A stretch of DNA of 64,000 bases from Valencia hispanica (GCA_963556495.2 OY747706.1:58957630-59021629); one strand, 5' to 3'. Shown: positions 20,531 to 31,860, numbered from the stretch's first letter. Notes: generated by a model not told the origin, from the letters alone. Made by a program: numbers and translations.

Positions 20531-20999
20531 AGTCTCAGTTTATGTTTATGATTACCTGCCTGATAAGGCTGAGATAATTAAACAATAGATGAAGGAATAA
20601 GTTCTTACGCTGTCGACATTAATTGTACGCATCACTCCAAGCAATAAACATTGATTGGTTGGTGAAGGATCTGTGACGGAATAAGCCGTATTGCGTCATT
20701 TCCTGTTGTCGCTGTTGCACTCCCTGTAGCTGTTTGGTGTTCAGACACTCTTGAATCGATCTTATTTTCTCTGTGCTGAGGCCTTTCTAAGTTATTTTAA
20801 CACACGAGCACACTAAAACACACATTTTGTGGTGGTGTACTTTACGTTTTGGGAACTCCTTGTGTTTCACACAGCTTTTCTTGGGGTGTGAAGGTCTCGC
20901 TAGCTTAGTTAGCTTAGCTTTATTGCCTAGAAAAAAAAAAAAAAAAAAATCCTTTTTTTTTCTGATTTACTAATTAATCCCAGACCAATTGATAGCTAC

Positions 21000-21640
21000 A
21001 GTTCTTTTGAACATATAACCCTTAATTTTCCTCATCCAAGTTGCAAAACATTAAGACCATTTTATTTTATGGTTTTGTATCGTCCACCAGGCCCTTACTC
21101 TCAGTTCTTGGATTAGATCTCACATTTTTTATCTGATTTAGTATTAAATACTGATAGGGTCATTATAGTGGGGGACTTCAATATTCATATGGACACTGAA
21201 AGTGAAAGCCTAAATGCAGCCTTTAATGCTATTTTAGACTCAATTGGCTTTACTCAAAAAGTACAGGGATCGACCCACTCGGGCAAACACACTTTGGACC
21301 TTGTACTGACATACGGTATTGAGTGTGAGGAGATAACACTCCACCCACATAAGTCCAGTCTGACCACTTCTTGATTACTTTTGAATTTACTTTAACTGAC
21401 CATCTTAAAGAAAATTTCATTATAGTAGCGCTTTATCAGACAATGCTGTAAGAATTTTAAAGAATCTGTTCCATTCTTTCTTTCCTCAGTGTCTCAAGAG
21501 TAACACAGTGGGTGGCAGCAATTCCATCTCTAACCCCTGCAGAAATTGATGGTCTGGTTCACAGCGTTACTTCCTCATTGCGTTTGGCATTAAATGGTGT
21601 AGCCCCCTTAAAAAAGAAAGTGGCTGACTCCTTGGTTTAA
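21000..21640 (+). pseudogene. L2-a copy 1 endonuclease, broken
   Basis: 'YRPPGPYSQFLD', a stop, then 'VIIVGDFNIHMDTESE' and 'HTLDLVLTYGIECEE' show the AP-endonuclease GDFN box and following strands. The N-terminal third, including the TETWL box, is missing. A frameshift near 21,355 destroys the SDH box, and the linker to RT is split among frames. Confidence 0.7.
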
Positions 21641-21647
21641 CGCAGAG

Positions 21648-23597
21648 TTGCGTACTTTAAAGCAGAATACTAGGAAGTTGGAGAGAAAATGGTGCTCTAC
21701 ACATCTAAAGGATTCCTATTTAACCTGGAATAATAGTCTACTGCTGTATAAAAAGAGCCTTCGACAAGCTAGAACAGCATATTTTTCATCATTAATAGAG
21801 GCGAATAAAAATAATCCTAGGTTTCTTTTTAGTACAGTTGCCAAACTTACACAGAGTCATAGCTCTGTTGAGCCAACTATTCTCCCAGCTCTTAGCAGTG
21901 ATGATTTTATGGGATTCTTCATAAATAAAATTAATTCTATTAAAAATAAAATCATTGGTATCCTCCCAAACATGATTAGTTCTTCCTCAGTAAATGACGC
22001 AGCATCGGAAAGAACTGTAGAACCCCATTTGTGCTTAGGCTGTTTTGATTCAGTCGAGCTTTCGGAATTATCAAAAATATTAGCCTCATCTAAACCTTCA
22101 ACTTGTATGTTGGACCCAATTCCAACCAAATTATTTAAGGAAGTGTTCCATTTGGTTCCTGGCCCCATTTTGGATATGATGAATCTATCCTTAGTAAACA
22201 AATACGTACCACAGGAATTTAAAATAGCTGTAATACCTTTACTCAAGAAACCTTCCCTTGATCAAGATGACTTAGTGAATTACAGACTTATATCTCACCT
22301 TCCTTTCTTATCCAAAATCCTTGAGAAAATTGTTGCTAATCAAGTCTGTGAGCATCTAAACAGTAACGAGCTGTTTGAAGAGTTTCAGTCAGGTTTTAGA
22401 GCTCATCATAGCACTGAAACAGCACCGGTGAAGGTTACTAATGATATTCTCATGGCCTCAGGTAATGGACTGGTGTCTGTTCTGGTTTTGTTAGATCTCA
22501 GTGCTGCTTTTGACACAGTCGATCACAATATTCTCTTAGAAAGGCTTGAACATGTTGCAGGGATCAAAGGAACAGCACTAGGCTGGTTTAAATCATATCT
22601 TTCTGAAAGATTCCAGTTTGTTCATCTAAATGATCAATCTTTTTCACTCTCAAGGGTTACTGGTGGAGTTCCACAGGGTTCTGTGCTTGGACCAATTCTT
22701 TTCACCATATATATGCTTCCAATTGGTAGAATCATTAGACAGCATGGGATAAATTTCCACAGCTATGCCGATGATACACAACTATATTTATCCATATATC
22801 CTGATGAACCCAGTCAGTTAGGTAGATTACAGGCATGTCTGGAAGACATAAAATCATGAATGACTCTAAACTTTTTGCTCTTAAATTCGGACAAGACAGA
22901 AGTTGCTGTCTTTGGACCAGAAGTTCTAAAAATGGAACTTAGTCAATCACTTTATCTGGATGGCATTAAATTGTCCCCCAGTAATAAGGTAAAGAACCTC
23001 AGCGATTTTTTTGACTTGACATTTAAATTCCATATTAAACAGGTTTCTAAGATTTCTTTCTTTTACCTCCGGAATATTGCTAAAATTAGAAACATCCTGT
23101 CCAGGAGTGATGCTGAGAAACTAGTCCATGCATTTGTTACCTCAAGGCTGGACTACTGTAATTCTTTACTATCAGGTAGTCCACAAAATGCCTTTAAAAG
23201 CCTTCAGTTGATCCAAAATGCGGCAGCAAGAGTTCTGATGAATATTAAAAAGAGAGATCACATTTCTCCTGTTTTAGCTTCCCTTCATTGGCTCCCTGTT
23301 AAATCCAGAATAGAATTTAAGATCCTCCTTCTTACATATAAAGCCCTTAATAATCAAGCTCCATCATACATCACAGATCTAATTGTTTCATATGTTCCCA
23401 ACGGAACACTTCGCTCTCAGACTGCAGGTTTACTTGTAGTTCCTAGGATTTCTAAAAGTAGAATGGAAGGCAGATCTTTTAGTTATCAGGCTTCTCTCCT
23501 GTGGAACCAGCTTCCAGCTTTAGTCTATGAGGCAGACCATCGGTTTACTTTTAAGGCCAGGCTTAAAACTTTCCTTTTTGATAAAGCTTATAGTTAG
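21648..23597 (+). pseudogene. L2-a copy 1 reverse transcriptase, one nonsense codon
   Basis: One continuous frame of about 650 codons with a single TGA at 22,857-22,859. RT boxes are visible: 'FRAHHSTETAPVKV', 'LLDLSAAFDTVDHNILL', 'GVPQGSVLGPILFTIY', and the catalytic 'YADDTQLYLS'. The downstream part has 'NSDKTEVAVFGPE', 'SRLDYCNSLLSG', 'QNAAARVL' and 'HWLPVKSRIEFK', typical of L2/jockey C-termini. Copy 2 has TGG (Trp) at the TGA position, so this is a point mutation. Missing endonuclease parts already disable the element. Confidence 0.85.
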
Positions 23598-23599
23598 AG

Positions 23600-23976
23600 T
23601 GGCTAAGGTCATGCTGGGCTATCTCTGTAGCTATGCTGCTATAGGCTTAGACTGCTGGAGGACAGACTTACCTCCTACTGAGCCTGGTTCTGTTGGAGGT
23701 TTCTTCCTGTTAAAGGGGAGTTTTACCTCTCCACCATCGGTACATGGTTGCTCAGTATGAGGGATGGCTGAAGGATTGCTGTGGTTGGAAAGTCTGCATC
23801 AACAGGGCCCAACCTCACGCCAATGACTGACCCAATCTGCTGGGATTCCTTAAATAGGAAACTCTTTAACTGATTGGAATGTTTGTATAAATGTATTGAA
23901 AATACTTCTTGTTAAGTGCCTTCAGATGACATCTGTTGTGAATCGGCGCTACATAAATAAACTGAATTGAATTGAA
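23600..23976 (+). repeat. L2-a 3' UTR and TTGAA tail
   Basis: The sequence AAGTGCCTTCAGATGACATC then GCGCTACATAAATAAACTG and three TTGAA-type units are shared with copies at 27.4, 30.35 and 31.15 kb. Compared with copy 2, about 300 bp of the UTR (26,815-27,150) are missing here. Confidence 0.8.
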
Positions 23977-24720
23977 TTAATCCCAGACAACTTCTTTTTA
24001 AGGTAAGGGGAATTTATTAAGAAAATAGATCAACCTTACAGCCAAGAAAATGGGATCCGCTCAGGATAAAACAGTTTCAAACACAGCAAATACAGCTCAA
24101 ACTCATACGTCCAGCAACCCCAAATGAGCCAACAGGTCCAGCGGTTTTAAAGAAACACTTTAAGCCAATAATTAACTAGATCTAACTCGTTAAAACTCTA
24201 TTTTCTCTATTTATCTCCGCCCAGACACAAGATTAGCATAAATAAACCGGTTCAGTCCTACTTTGCATTGAGGGAAGTCCGATCCAGGGAGGAGAGCAAA
24301 ATGTGTCCGTAGTTGAGCAAGAAAAAGAAGAGTTATAAACCTGTGCAGGATTTTTAAGACTTTTGTCCCAACTGCAGGCCGGTGGCTTGCAGGTTGACGT
24401 CATAACGAACGTCTTAGAACAGTTCTGATATAGCTCAAACTGGCTACACAAACAGGATTATCACTTCGAAGCATTGAAATGAGAGTTCTTCCCAGTCCAG
24501 CGGCTCAGAACAAAAGAGAATCTTCACCGGTGAGATGTCCTCTGTATGGCAGGAATTTCTGCTAAGAACCTCTGCTGAGAACAGTTTGAAAATGGCCACC
24601 ACTACCACTCTTGTCTTGCCTTGATGTCACCATTGGTGGTCACAGACCAATAGGAGTGTGTTGGGGGTCACTGCTATGATTGCTTGGAAATGTGGTCTGC
24701 TCAGTCCATCTATGAAAAAT
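23977..24720 (-). mobile_element. R1 repeat, diverged copy
   Basis: Stretches align loosely with copy 1: GGGAATTTATTAAG and 'tcaaccttacag' at its left, CCGGTTCAGTCCTACTTTG in the middle, and the promoter-like right part with GATGTCACCATTGG and CACAGACCAATAG. The ZNF143-like boxes are not clear. It adjoins the L2-a tail exactly. Confidence 0.4.
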
Positions 24721-25720
24721 GGCTTCAGCTCTGCATTGGTCGAACCAACATCTGAGATGGAGGACTACCTGGAGCAGTGGTCCGCCTTCTTTGGGACAAG
24801 ACTGGTGCTCTGTTCCCCGGGTACTGGTCCTCGACGACATGAGCCTCCTCTGCTGTCTCACTGCAGGCAGCAATGCCATCGAGGTAGGACCGCTTCCAGG
24901 GTGGAAGTGCGAGCTGTCTGCTCATCCGCGGTCCTCCTTGCCGCGATCAGCGCAACGGCTCCTCCCAGTCCTTCGGCCCTCGACAACCTGGCTCAGTCTG
25001 CGATCGAGTCAGCCAGTCTCGCCTCTGGGCTCCCATGCCCACACCTCGTCTCTGGGCTCCTATGCCCGCACCTCGCCTGGGCCTTCAGGTCCCAGCACCA
25101 GAGCTCCCGGAGGAGGTAAAGAAGGACCCTCCTCTGTCTCCAGAGTTCCAAGAGTGGGTCAAAGACGACCCACCTCCGCTTCCATGCACCAGCACTCTTG
25201 TTGCCAATGTCTGTAGTGGCTGCTGTCTTCCTGGTAGTCACAGCAGCAGCCCTCCAACTACCGACATTTCCCTATGGGCTGCCTGAGTCCCCATTAATGA
25301 TAGGGGGGACCCAACCCCAGCGTCCAAGCCTCCAGATTTAACTCAGCTGGCCTCCAAGCCGCCAGTTTCAGCTCAGCCCCCCTCCAAGCCTCCAGATTCT
25401 GCTCAGCCGGCCTCCAGATTCTGCTCAGCCGGCCTCCAAGCCTCAAGGCCCAGCTCTACCGGCCAGGCCTCTTTGACACCGACGACCAGTCAAGCTCCTC
25501 AGCCGCTGTCTCCTCCTCAAGGGAGTACCACCCGCCCACCGTCCACCCGACTCCCGTCCTGTAAAGGGACGCTGTCTGAGCTGTCCACCCGAGCCCCGTC
25601 CAGCCAGTAGACACCACCCGGGCTGTCCACCGAACTCCAGTCCTGTAAAGGGACGCCACCCGGACCATCTGGAACTCCAGGTCTTCAGGGGCTCCCCTCC
25701 TGGCTGTCTGTAAATGAATG
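24720..25720 (+). other. GC-rich tract with proline-rich broken frames
   Basis: Frames read 'PTPRLWAPMPAPRLG', 'LSPEFQEWVKDDPPPLPC' and 'SGCCLPGSHSSSPPTTDIS'. A minisatellite of PPDSAQPAS-type codons (25,321-25,450, about 27-30 bp unit) follows. No domain is recognised. The style is that of a repeat-borne proline-rich protein or an LTR-element leader in fish genomes; neither is proven. Confidence 0.4.
25321..25450 (+). repeat. Proline-codon minisatellite
   Basis: About five imperfect copies of a unit built on CCTCCAGATTCTGCTCAGC and CCGGCCTCCAAG. Units differ by length and substitutions. Confidence 0.7.
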
Positions 25721-25729
25721 TGATACGAT

Positions 25730-25945
25730 TAAATAGTAAAACACTGATTAGATATAATCATATAAAACATGCAGAGCAATTAGGCAGACCATAATAAATA
25801 ATAATCAGTTAAAACCTAAAAAAAGCAGCCTGTTCCAGAGGTGAGGGTCATTGTACTGGAAAGATGTCTCACCACGAGTGTGTGTCCTAACTTTTGGGGT
25901 GACAAGGAAACAGTTGCCAGAGGAGCCCAGAGACCGCGAAGGTTC
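25730..25945 (-). pseudogene. LINE C-terminal fragment
   Basis: On the minus strand it reads 'NCFLVTPKVRTHTRGETSF' then 'YNDPHLWNRL', resembling the LWN box near the end of L2-type pol (compare 'FSYQAPLLWNQLP' in L2-a). It is cut by L2-a copy 2 at 25,948. Confidence 0.45.
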
Positions 25946-25947
25946 AT

Positions 25948-26742
25948 ATGGTAAAAGGGTGTTTACAGGCATGTCTGGAAGACATAAAAGCATGGATGAC
26001 CCTAAACTTTTTGCTTTTAAATTCTGACAAGACAGAAGTTGCTGTCTTTGGACCAGAAGTTCTTAAACAGAAACTGATTAGTCAATCACTTCATCTGGAT
26101 GGCATTAAATTGGCCCCCAGTAATAACGTAAAGAACCTCGGCGTTATTTTTGACCAAGGCTTGACATTTAAATCCCATATTAAACAGGTTTCTAGGATTT
26201 CTTTCTTTCACCTCCGGAATATTGCTAAAATTAGAAACATCCTGTCCAGGAGTGATGCTGAGAAACTAGTCCATGCATTTGTTACCTCAAGGCTGGACTA
26301 CTGTAATTCTTTACTATCAGGAAGTCCACAAAATGCCATTAAAAGCCTTCAGTTGATCCAAAATGCGGCAGCAAGAGTTCTGATGAATATTAAAAAGAGA
26401 GATCACATTTCTCCTGTTTTAGCTTCCCTTCATTGGCTCCCTGTTAAATCCAGAATAGAATTTAAGATCCTTCTTCTTACATACAAAGCCCTTAATAATC
26501 AAGCTCCATCATACATCAGAGATCTAATTGTTCCATATGTTCCTAAAAGAGCACTTCGCTCTCAGACTGCAGGTTTACTTGTAGTTCCTAGGATCTCTAA
26601 AAGTAGAATGGGAGGCAGATCTTTTAGTTATCAGGCTCCTCTCCTGTGGAACCAGCTCCCAGCTTTAGTCCGTGAGGCAGACACTCTGTTTACTTTTAAG
26701 GCCAGGCTTAAAACTTTCCTTTTTGATAAAGCTTATAGTTAG
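25948..26742 (+). pseudogene. L2-a copy 2 RT C-terminal part, open
   Basis: It carries 'AWMTLNFLLLNSDKTEVAV', 'NLGVIFDQGLTFKSHI', 'SRLDYCNSLLSG', 'HWLPVKSRIEFK' and 'FSYQAPLLWNQLPALV' without a stop or frameshift. It lacks the RT fingers and palm, so it cannot act alone. Confidence 0.8.
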
Positions 26743-27450
26743 AGTGGCTTAGGTCATCCTGAGCTATCTCTGTAGTTATGCTGCTATAGGCTTAGACTGC
26801 TGGAGGACAGACTTACCAATTTTCTTCACTCTGCTACTTCCTTTTCTCCTACTACTCTCCAGTTGTATTACAGTACATTCTGTTATTTCGACTGTTAACT
26901 TTGTTTTCTCTCAGTGTTTTTCTCCCCATAGAAGATATACCTGGTCTGGTATCCTGCTTGGCTGCAATGCCCTGTTGGACGGGGGGCATCGAGTGGGATG
27001 ATCCTCTCAGTAACTGAACATCCACTGTGTCCTGTTATCAACTTTTTACTTTCTGTAACATAGAAATTACTCTTATACCAGATCTTCTGTTCCTTCTGTG
27101 TTCTGCTCTGTCTTCTCAAACCCCCAGACGGTCGTGGCAGATGGCCGCTCCTACTGAGCCTGGTTCTGTTGGAGGTTTCCTCCTGTTAAAGGGGAGTTTT
27201 TCCTCTCCACTGTCGCTACATGCTTGCTCAGTATGAGGGATTGCTGAAGGATTGCTGTGGTTGAAATCTACCCAACCTCACGCCAATGACTGACGCAATC
27301 TGCTGGGATTCCTTAAATAGGAAACTTTTTAACTGATTGGAATGTTTGTATAATTGTATTGAAATAACTTCTTGTTAAGTGCCTTGAGATGACATCTGTT
27401 ATGAATTGGCGCTATATAAATAAACTGAATTGAATTGAATTGAATTGAAT
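25948..27450 (+). mobile_element. L2-a LINE, copy 2 (5' truncated, young)
   Basis: It begins abruptly after the YADD box, at the segment GCATGTCTGGAAGACATAAA, runs through a fully open 264-codon C-terminal RT part to its stop at 26,742, then a complete 3' UTR and four TTGAA units. Five-prime truncation is the usual result of incomplete target-primed reverse transcription. The open frame suggests a more recent insertion than copy 1. Confidence 0.85.
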
Positions 27451-27458
27451 TGTTTCAG

Positions 27459-28035
27459 CTTACCCCTCAATGCAATCAATAACTAAAGCCTTATCAATTG
27501 GCGCGGTCGGTTCACAAAGGGAGATAAAGAAAGACCTTGTGGCGATTCAACAAAGGCTAGTTTCAATTAGCAATGGTGGCTTGGACCAGGGGAGGGATGA
27601 CAGTAAAGGGAATCGACGGAAGGCCACGGGAACTGTCTAAACTGACACGCGCCGACCCCAGCAGACAATGCAACAAGCCAGGAAATAATACAATGTAACA
27701 TACTGCTTCTGGTTGCAACCAAAGTAAAATAATAAAAAACACAAAGCATTCAAACTTTCAGGGTCGGTGTACAGCGACAGACGACCAAGAATAACAGTGG
27801 TTAACAAGTTGACAACTTATTTCAACCAACAGAAACGGATATATTAACCCGTTAGACCTAATTCTCCTCTACCCAGACCAAACAGAAATAAACCAGGTTT
27901 ATCCTACGTGGTGATGACTCTCTCCACAGTCCACGATGAAGAACGTAGAATGACTTGAAAGTGTCCAGTTTAAAGGAGCGGTTTTGCGCAAAACCGAGGT
28001 CGAAAGCGGAACGTCCACTTTTAGGCGATGAGGGA
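27459..28035 (-). mobile_element. R1 repeat, copy 2, left part
   Basis: It aligns well with 11,199-11,787: CCTTATCAATTGG, 'ggttcacaaag', CTGCTTCTGGTTGCAACC, GGTCGGTGTACAGCGACAG and GTCCAGTTTAAAGGAGCGG are shared. It stops at GGGCCTGTTTC where a poly(T) marks the inserted retroposon; the rest resumes at 30,215. Confidence 0.7.
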
Positions 28036-30214
28036 CTCGGGCCTGTTTCTTTTCTTTTTTTGTGTCCTGTTTGGCAGTGTGGAGCTCAGAATTGGTGTCT
28101 GAGTACCATATAGAAGCCCAACAGATTTACTTTCACAAGCAGAGCAGTACAGCTCTTGCTATAGTACTTCACTTGATATACGTGTGAAATTTTTTTATTA
28201 TGAATTGCTGGGGGTTTTATTTCCAGATGTTATGGACACGGAGATGGAAAATTAAGGGGAAGAAAGAAGATGAAGAAGAGAAGTAGGAAACAAGAGAGAG
28301 GGTGAGTTGAAAATACAAGAGAGGAGGGGAACAAAGGAAACACAGGAAAACATTGAAGTCTGCCTCCATACCCACAGGACGGCAGAGAAAGGGGAAAAAA
28401 CAAAACAAAACACGAAGAAGGAACATCGACGAAACACAATAAACATTGTGAACTAAGAACTACACAACCACATCACACAAAAATGGATATAAAAATACAA
28501 CAACAATGTCACAGAAAAACTCATGGTACCCATTAATCAAGCTCTAGTAATGATAACCTCAGCCCAAGAATATATCTGTAAACACCAGAGACCCCACATC
28601 TATGTGTGTGTGTGAGCATGCTGGTGCATGTAAGGTTTCTCCATAAGAGTGTTCGATAGCTGGTGTGAGCAGGGAAGCAGACATGAAGGAGATCGGAGCC
28701 AAGACGTCCAAAGGACCCCCAGAGCCCCAGGCGGACCCGGGCGGGGCCGACCACATCCCCCAAGAGAGGGGGAAAGGAGAACCAAGCTCAGCCAGCACCT
28801 GGACACCAAGTTGTACCAGCTCCCGAGTCCTGATCCGGCGCCACGCAGAGCGCCGTGACCAGGCATCCAACAAAGGCCAGGGCCGGTCCAACCCGCCAAT
28901 GAACCGACCACGCATGGTGCGCACAGAACAGGTGATCAAACGAGCAAAGACGCTGGATCCGTATCCCGCCGAGCCACCGAGCAGGCACCACCCAACAATC
29001 CCAAACCTGGAACCCATAAAACAGGTGCCCCAACCAACCAAAGGAAGATATCAGCCCAGCGCATCGGCCGACCGACACACTGGCCCCCCCAGGCCCGGCC
29101 AGGCACGCACCAGGTCCGAACCGACGCACCAGTAGGCAGGGGCATCCGTCACTGGGGGGGAGTGACGGAGGGGAAATAGCCCCCCTATTAAATGTAAGGC
29201 CTGAGATGCGCCAGGCGAGTGGGCAGCCCAAGACCCAAACTGACAGGCAGAAAAAGACATACAGACATAGTCATACGTTCCCTCCCTCTTAAACACATAT
29301 ATTCTCACTAACTCACCAAGACACCGAAGAAATGATGCTGTACCCTCACTCACACACCCCATACTAACTTTTTGCTCCCAGGGCCAGGTACTGATGCCAC
29401 AGTAGAGCCACCAGCCCCCGGACCCGGGAGATGGACCTCCTACCTTCTAGGACGGAGACAAGCAGACCGCCAAGGGCCCCACAGTGGCGAAGCAGCCCAA
29501 CAGCCCAGGACCCCGACCAGACCACCTGTTCCTCCTGCGGACCCCAACCCCTGATGGCCCGTAGCGAACAGGGGTGTGAGAAGACCCCTAGCCTCCATTC
29601 TCCCGCTCGAGTATGGTGTTGATGCGTGTAGTTATAATGTGCATTTAAAACAGAGGGGTGGGATGTGAGGAAGGCAGCCACACATCCCCCAACCCCCACC
29701 CCGAGCCCTCAGTGTCTGTATGTGGTTTAACAGTGGGCACCAGCACCAGAGGTGAAGCTGATTGAACCGCTCCCAGTCTGGCTGCAGAAAAGTGTGCCCA
29801 CCCCAAAGTCCTTACATGTGTGTCGCATGAAAATGTTATAATTGGGAGTGTCTAAGTTGTATATTAAAATTGGGACCCAGGACGCCACGGGATAGCGAGG
29901 AGGGAAACCCCTCCTCGCACCCCAGTGATGTGCCCATGCCCCAAGACCCTATATGAGTGGTAAAGTGATGGAGCGGGTGGACAGGGGTGTTCGGGGAAGG
30001 GGAGGGAAGGACTGTGAGACAAAATACCTTCCCAGGGAGCCAGCTCACCCACTGGCCCCAATGGGCACCGCTGTTGACCAGGATCCACCAGGGAAGGGAG
30101 GCCACCAAGCCCCATGGACCCCAAGGCAGTCCCCCCAGTCCCCAACCCAGAAGGAGAGCTATGCCCACCCCGAGATTCGCTCTACTATCAGAACAAAAAG
30201 TTCATCCCCCTACT
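28036..30214 (-). mobile_element. 2.2 kb GC-rich poly(A) retroposon inside R1
   Basis: Flanked on both sides by R1. On the minus strand it ends CTGCCAAACAGGACAC and then A-rich (28,036-28,050), so it is oriented minus and was retroposed. The first 0.7 kb matches the copy at 18.3 kb. The upstream 1.4 kb is strongly GC- and CpG-rich, with many overlapping open frames on both strands but none with a recognised domain. It resembles a LINE 3' UTR or a long SINE-like element. About 210 bp of R1 (equivalent to 11,788-11,998) are missing at the insertion site. Confidence 0.6.
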
Positions 30215-30335
30215 CCCGCACACCGCCATACAGGAACATCAACTCTGTGATGTCATCCCTGGCCACAGACTAATGAGAATCGGTTGAGGACGGCGCAACG
30301 GATGCTGGGAGATGCAGTTCGTTCAGTAAGAGGCA
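30215..30335 (-). mobile_element. R1 repeat, copy 2, right part (promoter end)
   Basis: CATCAACTCTGTGATGTCATC, 'ggccacagac' and one GATGCTGGGAGATGCAGTTC box match 12,000-12,113 of copy 1. Only one ZNF143-like box is present here and the TATA-like box has been lost. Confidence 0.7.
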
Positions 30336-30439
30336 TTAATTCAATTCAATTCAGTTTATTTATATAGCGCCAATTCACAACAGATGTCATCTCAAGGCAC
30401 TTAACAAGAAGTTAACAGGGAGCCAATGAAGGGCTGGGG

Positions 30440-31145
30440 GAATAGTTGGCTCATCAGAACTCTGACTCTGTGTAAGTTTAGCAACTGTACTATAAAGAAA
30501 CCTAGGATTGTTTTTATACACCTTTATTAATGATGAAAAATATGCTGTTCTAGCTTGTTGAAGGGTATTTTAATACAGCAGTAGACTGTTTCTCCAGGTT
30601 AAATAGGAATCCTCTAGATGTGTAGAGCGCCATCTTCTCTCCAACTTCCTAGTATTCTACTTTAAAGTATGCAACTCTGCGTTAAACCAAGGAGTCAGCC
30701 TCCTATGGCTAGCCACTTTCTTTTTTAATGGGGCTACACTATCTAATGCCAAACGCAATGAGGACGTAACGCTGTGAACCAAACCATCAATTTCTGAAGG
30801 GTTAGAGATAGAATTGCTGCCATCCACTGTGTTACTCTGAGACACTGAGGAAAGTAAGAATGGAACAGATTCTTTAATAATTCTTACAGCATTGTCTGAT
30901 AAAGCTCTAATATAATGAAATTTTCTTTCAGATTTAAGATGCTCAGTTAAAGTAAATTCAAAAGTTATTAAGAAGTGGTCAGACAGGACCGGGTTATGTG
31001 GGTGGAGTGTTATTTCCTCACACTCAATACCGTATGTCAGTACAAGGTCCAAAGTGTGTTTGCCCGAGTGGGTCGATCCCGTTACTTTTTTAGTAAAGCC
31101 AATTGAGTCTAAAATAGCACTAAAGGCTCCATTTAGGCTATCACT
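30440..31145 (-). pseudogene. L2-a copy 3 endonuclease end and linker
   Basis: It reads 'TKKVTGSTHSGKHTLD'-type wording, 'LTYGIECEEITLHPHNPVL', the SDH box ('VLSDHFLITFEF'), then 'SVAPLKKKVASHRRL' and 'WFNAELHTLK'. In this copy the SDH box is intact, unlike copy 1. The frame breaks before RT. Confidence 0.7.
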
Positions 31146-31438
31146 TTCAATTCAATTCAATTCAGTTTATTTATATAGTGCCAATTCACAACAGATGTCA
31201 TTTCAAGGCACTTAACAAGAAGTCATTTCAATACATTTATACAAACATTCCAATCAGTTAAAAAGTTTCCTATTTAAGGAATCCCAGCAGATTGCGTCAG
31301 TCATTGGCGTGAGGTTGGGCCCCGTTGATGCAGACTTTCCAACCACAGCAATCCTTCAGCAATCCCTCATACTGATCAAGCATGTAGTGACGGTGGAGAG
31401 GAAAAACTCCCCTTTCAGTATCCACATGAATATTGAAG
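31146..31438 (-). mobile_element. Nested 5'-truncated L2-a 3' UTR
   Basis: About 290 bp of L2-a 3' UTR with its GCGCCAATTCAC-type stem and TTGAA tail interrupts the endonuclease frame right after 'HVDTE'. CTGAAAG on one side and TTGAAAG on the other form a likely 6-bp duplication, TGAAAG. Confidence 0.65.
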
Positions 31439-31860
31439 TCCCCCACTATAATGACCCTATCAGTATTTAATACTAAATCAGATAAAAATGTTAGATCTGA
31501 TCCAAGAATTGAGAGTAAGGGCCTGGTGGACGATACAAAACCACAAACAAAAATGGTTTTAATGTTTTGCAACTTGGATGAGGAAAATTAAGGGTTAGAT
31601 GTTCAAAAGAATTGTAGCTATCAATTGGTCTGGGATTAATTAGTAAATCAGAACGAAAAATGGTTGCAACTCCTCATCCTCGCCCAGTATTTCTAGGAAT
31701 GTGAAAATTTAAATGACTGGAAGGAGTTGACTCATTCATACTGACATAATCCTCCTGCTGCAACCAGGTTTCTGTGAGACAAAGCAAATCAATGTGATTA
31801 TCACAAATCAAGTCTTTGAGGTGAGAGATCTTATGTTTAATTTGTAGGATTTTATTATAT
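31430..31860 (-). pseudogene. L2-a copy 3 endonuclease, N-terminal part
   Basis: It reads 'CLTETWLQQEDYV' with the TETWL box, 'STPSSHLNFHIPRNTGRG', 'LYRPPGPYSQFL' and ends inside 'GDFNIHVDTE' where the nested tail begins. One stop lies in the 'TGRG' region. Confidence 0.65.

Larger units (their letters stand above)
20640..23976 (+). mobile_element. L2-a LINE, copy 1 (nearly full, internally deleted)
   Basis: The element has a 5' UTR (about 20,640-20,930), an A-run, then jumps straight into mid-endonuclease, so ORF1 and the endonuclease N-terminus are missing. Endonuclease remnants, a full RT and its C-terminal domain follow. The 3' UTR ends in the L2-type tail GCGCTACATAAATAAACTG and TTGAA repeats. 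L2-clade LINEs mobilise by target-primed reverse transcription and recognise such short-repeat tails. Stops and frameshifts make this copy inactive. Confidence 0.8.
30341..31860 (-). mobile_element. L2-a LINE, copy 3: internally deleted, with nested L2-a tail
   Basis: On the minus strand: endonuclease start (31,860 to 31,430), a nested L2-a 3' UTR piece (31,438-31,146), endonuclease end and linker (31,145 to about 30,440), a 20-odd-bp remnant of the RT C-terminus (CATTGGCTCCCTGTTAA), then directly the L2-a tail (30,410-30,341). The RT is absent, so this is a deletion derivative. It holds the endonuclease N-terminus that copy 1 lacks. Confidence 0.75.

Noticed and set aside
28559..30273. Many long overlapping open frames on both strands
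   Set aside because: High GC removes stop codons by chance; the frames are not shared with the copy at 18.3 kb and hold no domain.
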